Origin: Coccinella septempunctata
Lineage: Eukaryota; Arthropoda; Insecta; Coleoptera; Coccinellidae
DNA length: 64,000 nt
Direction: 5' to 3'
Assembly (NCBI RefSeq): GCF_907165205.1
Contig: NC_058195.1
Span: forward strand, 2,604,001-2,668,000
In this document: positions 46,538 to 59,884 of the stretch, in pieces
Position numbering within the stretch: the stretch's first letter is position 1
Layout: each line of letters opens with the position of its first letter
The notes under the pieces: model-generated
The model's database searches: none
Seen by the model: the letters and a program-made list of their open reading frames with translations, nothing else
Told to the model about the DNA's origin: nothing
Program-made: the position numbers and the translations under genes

Positions 46538-47291
46538 AGGGCTAACCTGGACACGGAAATACACAACCGTATCAATTCAGCATTACGGGCATTCTGGAAG
46601 CTAAAGGACAAAGTGTTTCAAAATCACGACCTCAATCTGAAGACCAAGACAGCTGTTTACAAAGCAGTGGTCCCCCTAACGCTTCTATACGGAAGCGAAA
46701 GCTGGACGCCCTACAGGCGACATATTAAACAGCTTGAACAAACGCAACAACGTCATCTAAGACAAATAGTGCACATTAGATGGTTCCACAAACTTTCAAA
46801 TGCAGAAGTCTTGCAGCGCGCGAGTTGTATAACAATCGAGACTCAAGTAACGAGGGCCCGACTCAGATGGAGCGGCCACATTCTGAGGATGCACGACACA
46901 GGAGTCCTCAGAGTAGCTCTGACACAGAGGGAGCTCGGAAACCAGGAGGCCAGTATAAGCGGTTCAAGGATATACTGCATCAATCCCTAAAATCAGTTGA
47001 TACCAATCATAACTGGGAACAACTAGTGTTGAACAGATCACAGTGGAGGTCTTTGGTCCACAGATATAATGGAGACTCGAGAAGAATACAGCAGCGGCCA
47101 GATCTGGTTGGTGACCATGCATGCCTGGAGTGTGGAAGGATCTGTAGGTCACGGTTGGGTCTTTTCAGTCACAGGAGGGCTCACAGTCACAAGTAGCCCT
47201 AAGAAATTATCAGTTTGATTGCTCTGATAGTCTGGTTTTTGAGTCTTCTTGTAGATTTATTCTCGGTAACGAGATTCAGCAATGAATGAAT
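46538..47291 (+). pseudogene. Non-LTR retrotransposon 3' end, copy C
   Basis: Starts at the same place in the element as copy B (GGGCTAACC). The frame RANLDTEIHNRINSALRAFW, KTKTAVYKAVVPLTLLYGSE, RLRWSGHILRMHDTG is open for about 130 codons; a frameshift near 46920 leads to TEGARKPGGQYKRFKDILHQ, WRSLVHRYNGDSRRIQ and the terminal zinc finger CLECGRICRSRLGLFSHRRA-H (C-x2-C-x12-H-x3-H), stop near 47196. The 3' end is an (AATG) tail at about 47280-47291. It is the most complete 3' end of the family here. Confidence 0.85.
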
Positions 47292-50193
47292 GAGAATTTC
47301 AAATAAAAATTTTGGTTAGAATAGAAGGTCAGGTTCGACATTTAAATATTCTCACTGGTCTGAGTTCAAATTCACTGGATACCTCCCTGATATATCTTTT
47401 CCCGAAGCGAAATATCGCTTCCAACAGATTGCGTCTTCTAGAAACAAGGAAGCCTTGTAAAATGATGGAATATTGTCATTACTGTTAACAACGATCGATA
47501 ATATTATGATCCTTGGAATTTTCAAAAATCCATCCAGCAGCGCCATTGGGAGCACTTCCTCATCAGCAGGTGTTATTCAGTTCGCATTTATCTTTCGGAT
47601 TTATTATAATAAATGCAAATACAAAAGATCAATTTCAATATATCGTTAGAGGTTTTTAACCGCTCAAAATTACAACCGAGCGTGTCTTGAAAATTCTACG
47701 AGTGCAAACGTGAATGAACCTACTGTTGGTATATACAGGGTGGCATAATGAAATCTGACAGCTTTCAAATACAGACTAAGTCTGGGTTCTCCTTCTTTCT
47801 GATGAGGAAGATTAATGTGAATCAAGAAGAAGTTATAAGTGAGAAACTCCTTCATATCAAGAAATATCTCACCTCAAACCGTTTGAAGGATAAATACGGC
47901 CAAATTTACATATCTATTGGCCTGTGTGATGAAACAAGATTATTTATTTTATCATAAATTCTATCGTTGATACCATGTAGAGAAATTATGAATATTCAAA
48001 TTTTATATACGAGTGGTCACATTTATCACAACAGATGATGAAGATATATCCAATACACTACTACTAAGGATCGAATATTGTTGATTTCACAAAATAATAT
48101 TTGATCTCTTATTTTCTGGTTTAGTTTTTGATGAGGTACAAATTGATTGTGTCTTCTATATTGTTCAATTCACATAAAAAACATCCGTTTAAACACAAGA
48201 TTTTGAGAGCTATAGGTATGTAGAATCTAATTTCGATAATATCACACGAAGGTTATCCAAATACTCATCATTAACTTGTATCTGTTGACCTTTTCACACC
48301 GATATCAATCTTGCAACAAGAACAAATCTCACCTTTTTCTTGAAAAGCTGTGGGAATGTGAACATAAGTCTTAATATTTTTATACAAGACTTAAATTCAG
48401 TTTTATGAGTTCCTAATCGTTTTTTCATGTCCCAGTTTATACTCCAGTCAGTATCATTTATCAAGATGAATTCTTGCACCTCAACCAATAAAATAAATCA
48501 CCGATCGCTTGAATATGCACGGTTGAAGTCGATATTATAATGTTTTAAAATTTATCGAGTTGATTACTAGTAGAGCAGTATCCACTAGTGTCATTTATAG
48601 TATCGAATTCGTTTCCAATTAATTGGATGGCAATTAGAAAACAGTCCCCATGTATGTCGTACACAACAGTAATGAGTGCGTTCAAGAAACATTCCAAAAT
48701 ATCGAACAACATAGAAGGAGTTGAACTCTGTAACTATTTACCTTTGAGCTACAGTTCATCCTCTACAGTTTCTATTCGAATAGTTCATGATATCCTTGAT
48801 AAAAATGAGATGAAAATGTATTTGGTTGAAAGATTACACAGATAGGATGAATAACTACTTTCTTCGATATTTGAAGTAAATCAATCAATACTTCTGTAAA
48901 CGATATCTCAATCAATGACGTTTTGAATTATTTTTGCTCACTCTGTATGATTGAAAATTAAATGATTCTAGTAGGTCCATTCGAGTGTTCATTCTTTCCT
49001 TGATGTTTACATAACGGTTTTCAGTTTTAAGCACAGCTAAATAATCATTTAATTGAGTCTTTATATGGGTATCATTGAAAAAGTCAGGAGCGAGCAGATA
49101 TTCAATTTGGGATCTCCATAATTCCGGCGAACTTATGGTCAGTGAATAATCCTTGCTACCGATGCTGAAAGCTTAATTAAATATACAGAAACTTGTTACC
49201 ATTATCAACCGAAATCTTATTTATGTGAGATATCGTGAAGATTTGTCAGTAACAGGTCTCTCGTGGATAATTTTCATTTATAATCCCCGGAATTGCATCT
49301 TGATGAGAAACTGGAAATATCTGAGGTTAATTGATAAAATTTGTAGCCATATTCGGCAGTTCTTGCTTATATTTCGTTTGATGATATCGATGTGTATATG
49401 TGAGCATACACTTTAATGAGGCGTAACGTTGAAAATGTTATTTTCTGATATTCTTGTTTAAATTTTTTTTCAATATTATATTCTATGTCACTTAGTATAT
49501 TTTATCAGCCACTTTTCGTTACTACTTCCTTATTACTTGTCAGAATCACTCAAATCCTTATCCCTGTAACTTAAACGCCTATTGTTGAAACTTTCATGCA
49601 ACATCATACCTAATTTTGGGAGTTATCCAGCATCCGAGTAGCATTTCAATAAAGAAGACCACCGAAAGATTGCAAAACAGTGGCCCGTGTTCTTATTGAA
49701 TCACACACATTTATAAAATCTCCAAGGTGGGTAATTTATTGCACGACATCTAAAATAAAGGCCAACTTCTCGGAGCCAAAGACAGGAAACCATTCTCATT
49801 AGCTCTGTTTTGATGATCTTTTGTAATACGCGAGGAATGTGTGACATTAAATCCGATCTGAAGATATCGCAGCTTTTGCCGGTTATGCGATAATTAATGA
49901 TACAGTGTCGGCTGGTGTCGAAAAGAATCGTTTTCTCGTGTTGGAATGTGTTTGATTAATGATGTGTAGCTTGTAGCTTTGATTTTATGGAAAAACAGCA
50001 TCGATGCCATTATAAAACAACAATACGAAGACATAACTATTTTGTTGGTTTCACTTTCTGCTGAATATCTGTAATATTTACTGATATATGACACTTTTTC
50101 TTGAAATGGCAAAAGTTGACAATGTGAGCCAACAGTCAATAAAGAATCAAGTAATATATATAAACTGCTCATCCATAGATCACACACTGTTAG
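47292..50193. other. Long AT-rich stretch without a recognised gene
   Basis: No gene recognised. TATA-CAGGGTGG at 47732-47743 matches the ends of the CAGGGTG-type elements elsewhere in the window, but its partner end was not found. Confidence 0.45.
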
Positions 50194-50307
50194 CTGCGTG
50201 AAGAATTTAAAGACGTAGAAACGAGACTTGATGAAGTCCTTTCATCTCATACATCACCTCCAGCACAACAGATACAACCTCAACAGATCCAGCTGTCATC
50301 CTACTGA
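50194..50307 (+). CDS. Candidate terminal exon (37 codons), function unknown
   Basis: After a plausible splice acceptor (CACACACTGTTAG|CTGCG) the plus strand reads LREEFKDVETRLDEVLSSHT, SPPAQQIQPQQIQLSSY and then TGA at 50305. The acidic/basic alternating start would suit a short helix, and the Gln/Pro-rich end looks like a disordered C-terminus; both are unusual for random AT-rich DNA. There is no in-frame ATG, so if real it is the last exon of a gene with upstream exons I cannot identify. The opposite strand is open for 140 codons over the same region (50629-50207), an alternative I consider about equally unproven. Confidence 0.22.
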   Translation: MREEFKDVETRLDEVLSSHTSPPAQQIQPQQIQLSSY

Positions 50308-51179
50308 CCTGATGACCATTGCTCGAATTCTGTCTGCATATATGAACAAAGATGAATGTGTCTTCTACGCCTCTGTCCGACCAGAATAGCACTACCGAAA
50401 CGATGTTAGGTGGTGATTTACATTGGTCCATAAATTTCAATATTCCTAAAAACCAGTTTCGGTACAACCAGCTGTAATCGATAAATCTATCGAATTGTGT
50501 ATCAAATGTTTTATTCATTTTGTATCTTAACGACTTAACGAGTCTGTATGATGTCGGTGTTTTGGGATATGGAGAAATAGGTGTTTGGTGTTCGTGGACG
50601 TACAGTAATTCATCTGAAAGTGTTTTCACACTTATACGTTTAAAGGTTTGACGGTTGAGTCATAATAAGGCAGTCCACTAAAAAGACTTTTCAGAAATGG
50701 GAATCTTAGCTCAAGAAAAGCAACAAGGTATTACTTATATTATCTTCCAAGATCACCATCATGAAGGTAGGATATACGAGAGTTACATAATCGTCATTCG
50801 CCTTCAAGTATCAGTTTCATTCGTAGATCCAGTTCTGGTAATACAAGTCATCCTTAAACGTTAGGCAGCTCAAAATCGAAAGTCTGAAACCCAGATATCT
50901 GATAGTGGTGCGGCATCAGATTCGATTTCATATACAGTTTAGTCTCAGATGACCGCGAGGAATTTTTCTACTTGTTTTGATATCCGATCTTTCGTTGTTC
51001 AGTAGCAATTCCGACTTTTGTGTTTAGGTAAATCGTCACTGGGATCGTGAGAAATGTGATAGATCAAAAGAACAGTCGGTGTTCTCTTTGGCAAGGTTAT
51101 CTTCAAATCACTTGAATTGCTATAGAAAAAAATTATGTATTTTCAACATCGGGTGATTCTATTAACTATAAGCGCAGAG
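50308..51179. other. Unassigned DNA
   Basis: No gene recognised apart from the opposite-strand open frame mentioned for 50207-50629. Confidence 0.4.
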
Positions 51180-52069
51180 CTCTGTCTTTGACTCGTACGA
51201 ATATTTTAACAGTAGTTTCTAGAGGTCAGAAGGAACACTTTTTTCCTTTGCCATTTTTTCCAAATCGGCTTGGTTTAAAAGATACAGGCTGATGAAAAAC
51301 CATAAAAAAAATATTATTTTTAGTTCTATCTCACAAACGGTTTCATCGAATAAATTGAATTTCGTAAAATAGTTTCTCATTTATTTGATGAATCTTTTTC
51401 GAACACAAGATATCACCCACGTCTTTCAGATTAGAGCACCTACAAGGTGGATTTCCTGGCTTCGAAAGCTTGAGGTGAAGAAATAAAAAACCCAACATTA
51501 AACGGCCAAAAGACAGAAGAAACCTATTATACGGTACAATTCTTCGTTATCATCATAATCCCAACCATCATATCGAATGATCCACCTCGCCTAGAATCAA
51601 CCCAAACGAAACGTCCCATCATGGCCTACCGCACTAAGCGAGGTGTTTAACCGGACTAAAAAGCAATAGACACCCATGTTTTACGAGCTGCCTGATGGTC
51701 AAAACCACAGGTCCGTCATTTGCGTCCCGTTAGTAAAACCATAGGAACGCTCATAAACAAGCACGTACGACCGTACAAATACATACACAATCTCGATCTC
51801 GTTGTGTAACGGTGAAAGGAAGGGCAGCATCTCCGAGTGGACCCCGCCCTGGCCCCAGGCGAAGGCCCCCGCAGAGCGCTACCAGATGCCCCCCTGCCTC
51901 ACCCAGCCCACATCTTTCTGAGCGAACCTCGCGGAAGTGCCAGGGTTTACGCGCGAGACGAAGGGATTTGGATATGCAAATAACACTCATAAACAAAACC
52001 GCTTCATACAGGTTCTTTGTGTCTTTATTTGTTCAATTATTCATCAACGAGTCAATGACTCACCCTGTA
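51180..52069. mobile_element. MITE-like element holding a GC-rich island
   Basis: 51182-51445 is homologous, in the same orientation, to the left part of the MITE at 62436-63029 (shared CTTTGACTCGTAC, TTTTAACAGTAG, TCTATCTCACAAACGGTTTC, ACAAGATATCACCCACGTCT). The right end at 52049-52069 (CGAGTCAATGACTCACCCTG-TA) matches the right end of that MITE (CGAGTCAAAGACTCACCCTG-TA). The middle is unrelated and includes an unusually GC-rich block at 51810-51960. Its left terminus is eroded. Confidence 0.5.
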
Positions 52070-53125
52070 GAATGAATGCAAAATGAAAACATAGAATTTA
52101 TGGTCATCTTTACGAGAAAGACTCAAAAACAAACTATCGGTGCAATCAAACTTATATTTTCTTAGAGCTCCTTGCAAGTGTGTGCCCTCCTGTGACTGTA
52201 GAGACCCAACCGTGACCTACAGATCCTTCCACACTCTGGGCATGGATAGTCACCAACCAGATCTGGCCACCGCTGTATTCTTCTCGAGTCTCTATTATAA
52301 CAGTGGACCAAAGACCTCCACTGTGACCTGTCTAACGCTAGTTAGACTGGTTGGCATTAACTGATTTTAGGGATTGACGCAGTATATCCTTGAACCGCTT
52401 ATACTGGCCTCCTGGTTTCCGAGCTCCCTCTGTGAATTCGCATACAGAGCTATTTTGGGGAGTCTTGTGTCTTGCATCCTCAGAATGTGGCCGCTCCATC
52501 TGAGTTGGGCCCCCGTTACTTGCGTCTCAATCGATGTACAACTCGCGCGTTGCAACACTTCTGCATTCGAAACTTTGTGGAACCATCTGATGTGCATTAT
52601 CTGTCTTAGATGACGTTGTTGCGTTTGTTCAAGCTGTTTAATATGTCGCCTGTAGGGCGTCCAGCTTTCGCTTCCGTAAAGAAGCGTTGGGAGGTCCACG
52701 GATTTGTAAACAGCTGTCTTGGTCTTCAGATTGAGGTCGTGGTTTTGAAACACTCTGTCCTTTAGCTTCCAGAATGTCCGTGATGCCGAATTGATACGAT
52801 TGTTTATTTCCGTGTCCAGGTAAGTCTTAGTATTTATGAAGCTTCCCAAGTATTTGAACTGCTCGACCTGTTCTAGAGTTTCATCCTCCAGGCTAATATC
52901 TGTTTGAAGGCTTTCTCGCGGACTAACCAGGATTTTGATTTTGTCGATATTTAGTCTAAAGCCTTAAGCTGTTTATAGGTGTCCAACATCATCTGCAGAT
53001 CCTCTGAGCTACTAACGATAAGTGCGCAGTCGTCTGCATATTGAACTTCCGTGATAAACTTTGTACGGGTTTTTGCTCTGAGGCGCTTCAGGTTAAACAG
53101 GCCTCCATCAAATCCAATATAACCA
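52070..53125 (-). pseudogene. Non-LTR retrotransposon 3' part with YADD, copy D
   Basis: The longest copy of the family. On the minus strand from about 53123: GFDGGLFNLKRLRAKTRTKF, then QYADDCALIVSSSEDLQMML, which contains the YADD catalytic motif of the reverse-transcriptase palm. After a frameshift near 52960 come ILVSPRESLQTDISLEDETL and, from 52849, INTKTYLDTEINNRINSASR, KTKTAVYKSVDLPTLLYGSE, RWSGHILRMQDTRLPKIALY. A further frameshift precedes the C-terminal zinc finger near 52230-52180 (CPECGR). The 3' tail is near 52075 (GCATTCATTC), directly against the CAGGGTG end of the MITE-like element. It is inactive. Confidence 0.85.
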
Positions 53126-55904
53126 AACAAATAAAGGCAGACCTAGAATAATTGGTGTAGGATTCTGCAGGGAAAGCGAGGTTGTGATTCAGTCTTTGCG
53201 GGACAGGTGGCGCATCTTGATGGCAATATCTCAAAACGTCACTTCGATTTCGTTCAAGACTCTATCCTCCGTTAGGAATATTCAGCGCTACACTGTATCT
53301 ACCGATGTGGGACAATGATCCCCAAAACGGTTTACAGTTGCGTTTGGTTATTTCGAATACTCTGGGATTCCCTACGACCGTTTATGACTAGTTCGCATCC
53401 AGTTTCTTTCAATAAATAGTTGTTCAGTATATTGTCCTTAAGTACCTATACCAAATCGCAAATCGGGAGTGCCTATACCACTTTTTCACATTGTGTTTCG
53501 ACCCGAAGACGTTTCAAAAATGCAATCCATAAATAAAGAGGTAATGGGCCCTCAATCTACTACAATCCAGTCGATGATACTGATGAATTCTCAGGTTGAA
53601 ACTAATTCAATTTTCGGAATATACACGTGCGAACGCAAGAGCTTTACGATCATGCTAATTCAATTGGAGCACGAGCTGTATCTTGTCAGTCTAATTATAT
53701 CGATACATTACTGTTCGATTTTTTCCTACGTCCACAGATCGGAAGCTAAGCGTAGCCAAGAATTTTTATAACGAAAGGAAAAGTTGTTCTTCGTCGTTCA
53801 CAAACCGGTAGGTATTTCTGAGAGGAAACAAGTGAGGTGTGAACATCGATTTCGATAATTTGAAGTGTTGCCAATCTACAGATAGGTTTCGTTCATTTTC
53901 ATGCGTGAATTACTTCGGAAGTAGAAGTTGGAACTGGGTAACTAACCACAAATTCTAGTTTTTTCACCTAATACTCAGATAGTGATAGGAAGGACTATAC
54001 TGAGTGAACCTAGTGCTTCGATTTCCACCTCTGTGGGTACGTGCATATCCTCTATGAGTAGGCCAAACCATGACCCTAAAAAATCACACACACCCTCACC
54101 CATCCATCATCTCGTGATAGAACTGCACACTGAGCCCATAACCGGTAGGTATAGGAACACAAAGCTTGCAATCTAATGCAAATTCAATGTACCATAACCC
54201 CATAGATCAACTCTGATCCGGACCAATTATGAATCATTATCTGAAATACACATAAATAATGGGAAACATGAAATCTTGAGAAATCACTTCCAGATAAGCA
54301 AGCGTCTCGCTGGTCCGCAAATTGCAAAGAACACAGCGCAATAATAGGAGCGAGCAAAAATTCTAGGCCTCCATTGTGACTTGCCGCTTTTGGCGTTTTG
54401 CGGCACACTTGTGTCCAGGTGTTTGGGACGGGGTCTATTGTTTGAGGGATAGCATGTGAAATGGGGGCTATCTTGGTGGTATTGTGTTGTTTCCAAATTC
54501 AGAATCGATATTAATGGGACGGTGAGAGAAACTAGGAGTTAGTCATTGCTTTGACAATATAGTAGTTCGCTGAGATTTTATTCGACAAGGTTTTGAAATT
54601 GCCAAGCAGTGGTCTGTGGAATTTTGAAAATATTTTCGTACATCAGATGTTTCGCTCTTTTCTCAATCTCAGAACGAAATACAAACTGAAGAAGGGAAAG
54701 GTGCAGGAGGAGCTATAAGAAATTGATTCTGTTATAGTTGACCACTTTCCCTTCAATTTGAAATACCAACCAACTTTTCTCGATCTACCGCAATAGTTGA
54801 TAACAAAAAATTAATTGATTATTAGAATGTACCTATGTATATCAAAACGATCTAAGTTCAATCTTAGTCTTCAATTATATGATTATATTCACATCGATAC
54901 CCTGTTATTACAATGAGATATACACTTAGATATAAATTTTAATTAATGATGTAAAATTGACATATTATCAAATGGATATCTATGCATCTTTTTCTCATTT
55001 GTAACAGGTGTTTTGTTGTGCAATGAGTTTCACTTCGTCCTTAGTGGAGTATTGAAGCATTATTATCAAAAACTTTCCAACGTCAAGCCAGAAATTTTGT
55101 TGAACCTGCGCGGTCCTGTTGGAACAGTCAGTATGCAGTGTTTACTTTCCTGCATCTTTTCCTTATTCACATGTGTAACCCTAGGAACGGCCCTGATTGC
55201 GTAAATTCGCAAAGCAGCAATCAGTCCAGAGTGATATCAAATTAGTGAAGACTTACCTACCGGAAAATTATGGGTGTTTGCACCTCAGTAAATTATATAA
55301 TATCAATAAGAATAATCATAGTGATACATACTCATCTTGTTGAACTGAATTTTAACATCTATTTCAAAATATCCGTTTCAGTACAGATATGCAGGTAATA
55401 ATTATAAGCCAGGAGTATTATCATAAAGGAAAGTTATGCAAAACATCGCATTATAGCATCCACTTACCACTGCTTACAACTCGAAAATTAGTCTCACTCA
55501 ATTCCATCGAATACTTTTCGCCTTATCTGCTGCCTGATCGGAATAAATCATCGCTAAATTAATATGTCGGAAATGGGCATTAGATTCAATATGGATATCG
55601 GTGTCTCTAATGCGTCAGTTTGGATGGACGCCTTTAAATTAGAAGCGGTAATACACCTGCGTTGAGGAAAGTTGGCTTTCCGATGAGCTTTCATATGAAA
55701 GGACCAGGGGGTATGAAACGCATTGGAAAAGTGTTGGATAATTATGGCCATGATAATTACTGAGTTTTGAAATGTTTTCAGAGAATGAGCGAACAGAGTG
55801 AGAGAAGAAAAAAGTAAGGCAAAAACTGCATTACTGATGTGGTATTTACTATATTGTATAGTGAAATGTTTAATTTTCATTTCAAATTACGCAACGGTCA
55901 TGTA
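53126..55904. other. Gene-free stretch
   Basis: No gene recognised. 53150-53420 and 54030-54480 are less AT-rich and repeat-free. A 74-codon frame at 54184-54408 (-) has no known relative. Confidence 0.4.
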
Positions 55905-57599
55905 AAATTGAGAATTTTCTATGGAGGAATGGAGGGTAGTTAAGTTTTTTCAAATGGTAACTCTAACTTTCACAAAAGCTATGAGAAAATCATCAGGATG
56001 AACTATATTCTTCTTGTGATATGGATTTGAAGAAGCGCTTCCCTGATTTTTCAGTGGAAAATTCATTATTTAGTTGTGGAATTGTTTGTTCAACATCTAC
56101 ATCGTCAATCCGAGAATCAATTCCAAAAAAATCTCAATATTGAATTCCCACTACGTTGATTTAGTATATAATCATCAATTTACCATTCAATACAGGTGAT
56201 ATTTCAGAAAGAATTTGTCAATTTGCTCAATTTACTCTGATAAACATGGAAAACATGAATTTTCAGTGGAGACTTCAATAGTGCGTTAAGCGAGTAACCT
56301 CATTGGAACAATTTTGAATTCCGGAACACATTCAAACAGATTCTGTCGATTTTTCAGCAACTGTTTGCCATGAAATGTGGACTGAAAAAAACTTTTTCCT
56401 TATCCTACTCCACAGGTTTGAAGTAGTAAATTATAGGGCAACATTGAGTATTTTCAGTAGAACTCCATAGGTTAACTAACGTTAACCATGAAATATTTGG
56501 TGTATTTGGACATCGTAGAACTGATTGAACATCAAATTTGAGAATTTTCTATGTAGCCTCTACGAGGAATGGAGGGCACTTAAGTTTTTTCAAATGGCAA
56601 CTCTGACTTTCACAAAAGCTATGAGAAAATCATCAGGGTGAACTATTCTTCTTGTGGTATGGATTTGAAGAAGCGCTTCCCTGATTTTTCAGTGAAAAAC
56701 TCAACATTTAGTTGTGGAATTGTTTGTTCAACATCTACATCGTCAATGCGAGAATCAATTCTGAAAATATCCCGATATTGAACTCCTACTACGTTGATTT
56801 AGTACATAATCATCAATTTACCATTTAATACAGGTGAAATTTCAGAAAAGATTTGTCAATTAGCTCAATTTACTCTGATAAACATGGAAAACATGAATTT
56901 TCAGTGGAGACTTCAATAGTGCGTTAAGCGAGTAACCTCATTGAAATAATTTCGAATTCCGGAACACATTCAAACAGATTCGGTCGATTTTTCAGCAACT
57001 GTTTGCCATGAAATGTGGACTGAAAAAAGATTTTTCCTTATCCTACTCCACAGGTTTGAAGTAGTAAATTATAGGGCAACATTGAGTATTTTCAGTAGAA
57101 CTCCATAGGTTAACTAACGTTAACCATGAAATATTTGGTGTATTTGGACATCGTAGAACTAATTGAACATCAAATTTGAGAATTTTCTATGTAGCCTCTA
57201 CGAGGAATGGAGGGCACTTAAGTTTTTTCAAATGGCAACTCTGACTTTCACAGAAGCTAGGAGAAAATCATCAGGATGAACTATTTTTCTCATGATATGG
57301 ATTTGAAGAAGCGCTTCCCTGATTTTTAAGTGAAAAACTCAACATTTAGTTGTGGAATTGTTTGTTCAACATCTACATCGTCAATGCGAGAATCAATTCT
57401 GAAAAAATCCCAATATTGACTTCCTACTCCTTTGATTTAGTATATAATCATCAATTTACCATTTAATACAGGTGAAATTTCAGAAAAGATTTGTCAATTA
57501 GCTCAATTTACTCTGGTAAACATGGAAAACATAAATTTTCCGTGGAGACTTCAATAGTGCGTTAAGCGAGTAACCTCATTAGAACAATTTTGAATTCCG
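55905..57599. repeat. Tandem repeat of about 635 bp, 2.7 copies
   Basis: AGAATTTTCTATG starts at 55911, 56541 and 57179 (spacings 630 and 638). Long stretches of the units are almost identical, for example CATCTACATCGTCAAT..GA, GTGCGTTAAGCGAGTAACCTC and GGTTAACTAACGTTAACCATG (the last a dyad). The first unit lacks TAGCCTCTAC near its start. The third unit stops after GAATTCCG. No long open frame crosses a unit. Confidence 0.95.
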
Positions 57600-59884
57600 A
57601 TATGGAAAAATTACCAACGAGGCAACTCGGCCATCAATTTTTCCAGATTTGAATACCACTCGAGGAATTCCTATGGAGTGGCTGCAATTATATATCGATT
57701 CATTTTCACATCATTAACGTACTCCTTTACAGGACAAATTGGTCGCAGTGCCTATAGGCTCGAACAACTCGTTAGCACAAGGAAAATCATGTAAGCAGAT
57801 ATCTCAACATGAGCAACAACCTTAATAAAGCCATATTCAAGAAGTTTCACTCCTGCTACTATAATTATTCATCATTTAAGAGGGAACATTGAAACATTAC
57901 CTTCGTGTGCACGATTTTTACGTTTTATTTTTCTCGGTGACTGATTGTATTTCCGTTTGGATTGATATCGACATTCATAAAGCATGTATTATTTTGCATT
58001 TAAACAATCTCCGTGTTCAGTATATGTCCACGATAAATTGTGATAAGAGTTTTTGTATGGGTTTGCGTCATATTATAGATAACAAGGCTTTTACGGGTGG
58101 TATTTTTGTGAAATCTCGCATAAACGTGCTCTTTATGCAAAATCATTATTGTCAATGTGTTGCGGTTTATTTTTATCTTTTCACGGCTCTTGATTCTATA
58201 GGTCTTTGTGATTCTGCTACTGTTGTGTTTTATTGAAACGGTTATGAAGTTAATATAGTTCCAGTTGAGTGGATTAAATGGAGTGGCTTTCAATAAAACC
58301 GGCAATATAACTTATTACTGTCGAAAGGAGTGAGCATTTCAATAATTAATCCACTTCATCAAATGTTGTAGATGGTATTTCACCCAAAATACCTAGTAAC
58401 CTTTCGAATTCATTATTTTATACCTGCAGGGAATCGAGTAAAATTCAAGTTAATGAATAAAGGAACGGTAAAATCAAATAACGAGAATTATGATCGAATC
58501 ACAAAGACTGCAAAACCTCGTCTAATTTGGGGGAACTAACAAAAATGAAAAAAGTTTATGGCATTTCTCAATGAAACGGTTGGCATGAAATACTGCCTAA
58601 ATGGTTCTGGCAACTTTCTTTTTGTGCCAAGCCAACCTATATTGCTGTTATTTTTTGTTCTGCTCTATTTTTATATAGTTCCTGTGGCTTAGGCAAAGTC
58701 ATGTGTTTTTTTGAGAAAAACTTGGATGTTTCATTTTGTTTTTAACGCATTCTTACTTCATTTCATTAAGCTTCTGTCCTTGGAAATCGATTCGTAGTAG
58801 AAATTGATTGAAATGTTCAAATACAATTTTTAAGATCACCTGAATTTCACTCGCAACATCATCTATTAGAATTTATAATTTGGGACTGGCCTAATTAGTT
58901 GTGGAATTGCATAACGTGATTATGATGGGTATTTGGGATCATGAGATGGATCACCATCTATATTGTGCCATATCTATTAATCTCATATATCCTGCATGCT
59001 TAAAATTAAAAAAAAATCTGCTAGTCTGCACGCAAAGAACAGAACAAAAAATAAATTAATTAATTTCGAAACAATATCAGCGGATGTTTATGTAACAATA
59101 CTAGGTTGCACAAAAATATTAAAGACGATTGACATTTATAAAAACGGATATTGCTATACTAATATATCCAATCCATTATAATGTGTAGCGAGCGAAAACA
59201 ATCGATTATTCCATATGTTGAAAGACACAAAGCTGTAATCTCCTTGTTTTAAAACATTATTACCGGTGAGTCAACAATTATGTCTGGGAAAATTGTCCGA
59301 TCAAGTGAAAATACATTATTTATGTACATGTGTTCATTGAATCAAGGAGGTTTCTTTCGATTATGTTATCCGTTTTAATGAATGTGGGAATTTTTTATGA
59401 GAAATGTCCATTGATCCAGTTGTGGACTGTCGGATCTTTGGTACAGGTTGAGGCATTGAGAATCCTGCACTATGATCGCATTGAGGTTAATGTTTTAACT
59501 GAGTAGGCGAACGTTTTGGAATACGTTGAATGTTTCGAAGATCCTAAATAGAAACACGTCATTTTGGAGTTTGAGTTTGAGCAGAAACAATGGAACCATT
59601 CGGTAGATTATCTACCTGTCAAAGTTCAGACACACTTTATAGTACATATCACAAAAATCTAGGGTCTGGCGTTTTCGTTGGGGACTGGAACAAACATTAT
59701 TGTTAACCGATACCACATGAACCAAAAAAAAAATGATATATATATCAATTCTATCAGGAACACTGAATTAGCAATTATATTCATGGAACCTACAACAAAT
59801 TGTCTACAACACTCTACACCGTTATTTCGAGGGTGGAAAAAAGAGAATCTACTGTTAAAAGATTTGTACAGACATGTAACATTT
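57600..59884. other. AT-rich DNA without a recognised gene
   Basis: Both strands carry frames of 101-115 codons at 57889-58305, with composition typical of AT-rich non-coding DNA. CTACTGTTAAAAGATTTGTAC at about 59850 resembles the right end of the MITE at 62436-63029 and may be a relic of it. Confidence 0.4.

Noticed and set aside
52374..52613. Plus-strand frame over retroelement copy D
   Set aside because: Antisense shadow of the reverse-transcriptase coding sequence.
57889..58305. Frames of 115 and 101 codons on opposite strands
   Set aside because: AT-rich composition and mutual overlap; no family resemblance.
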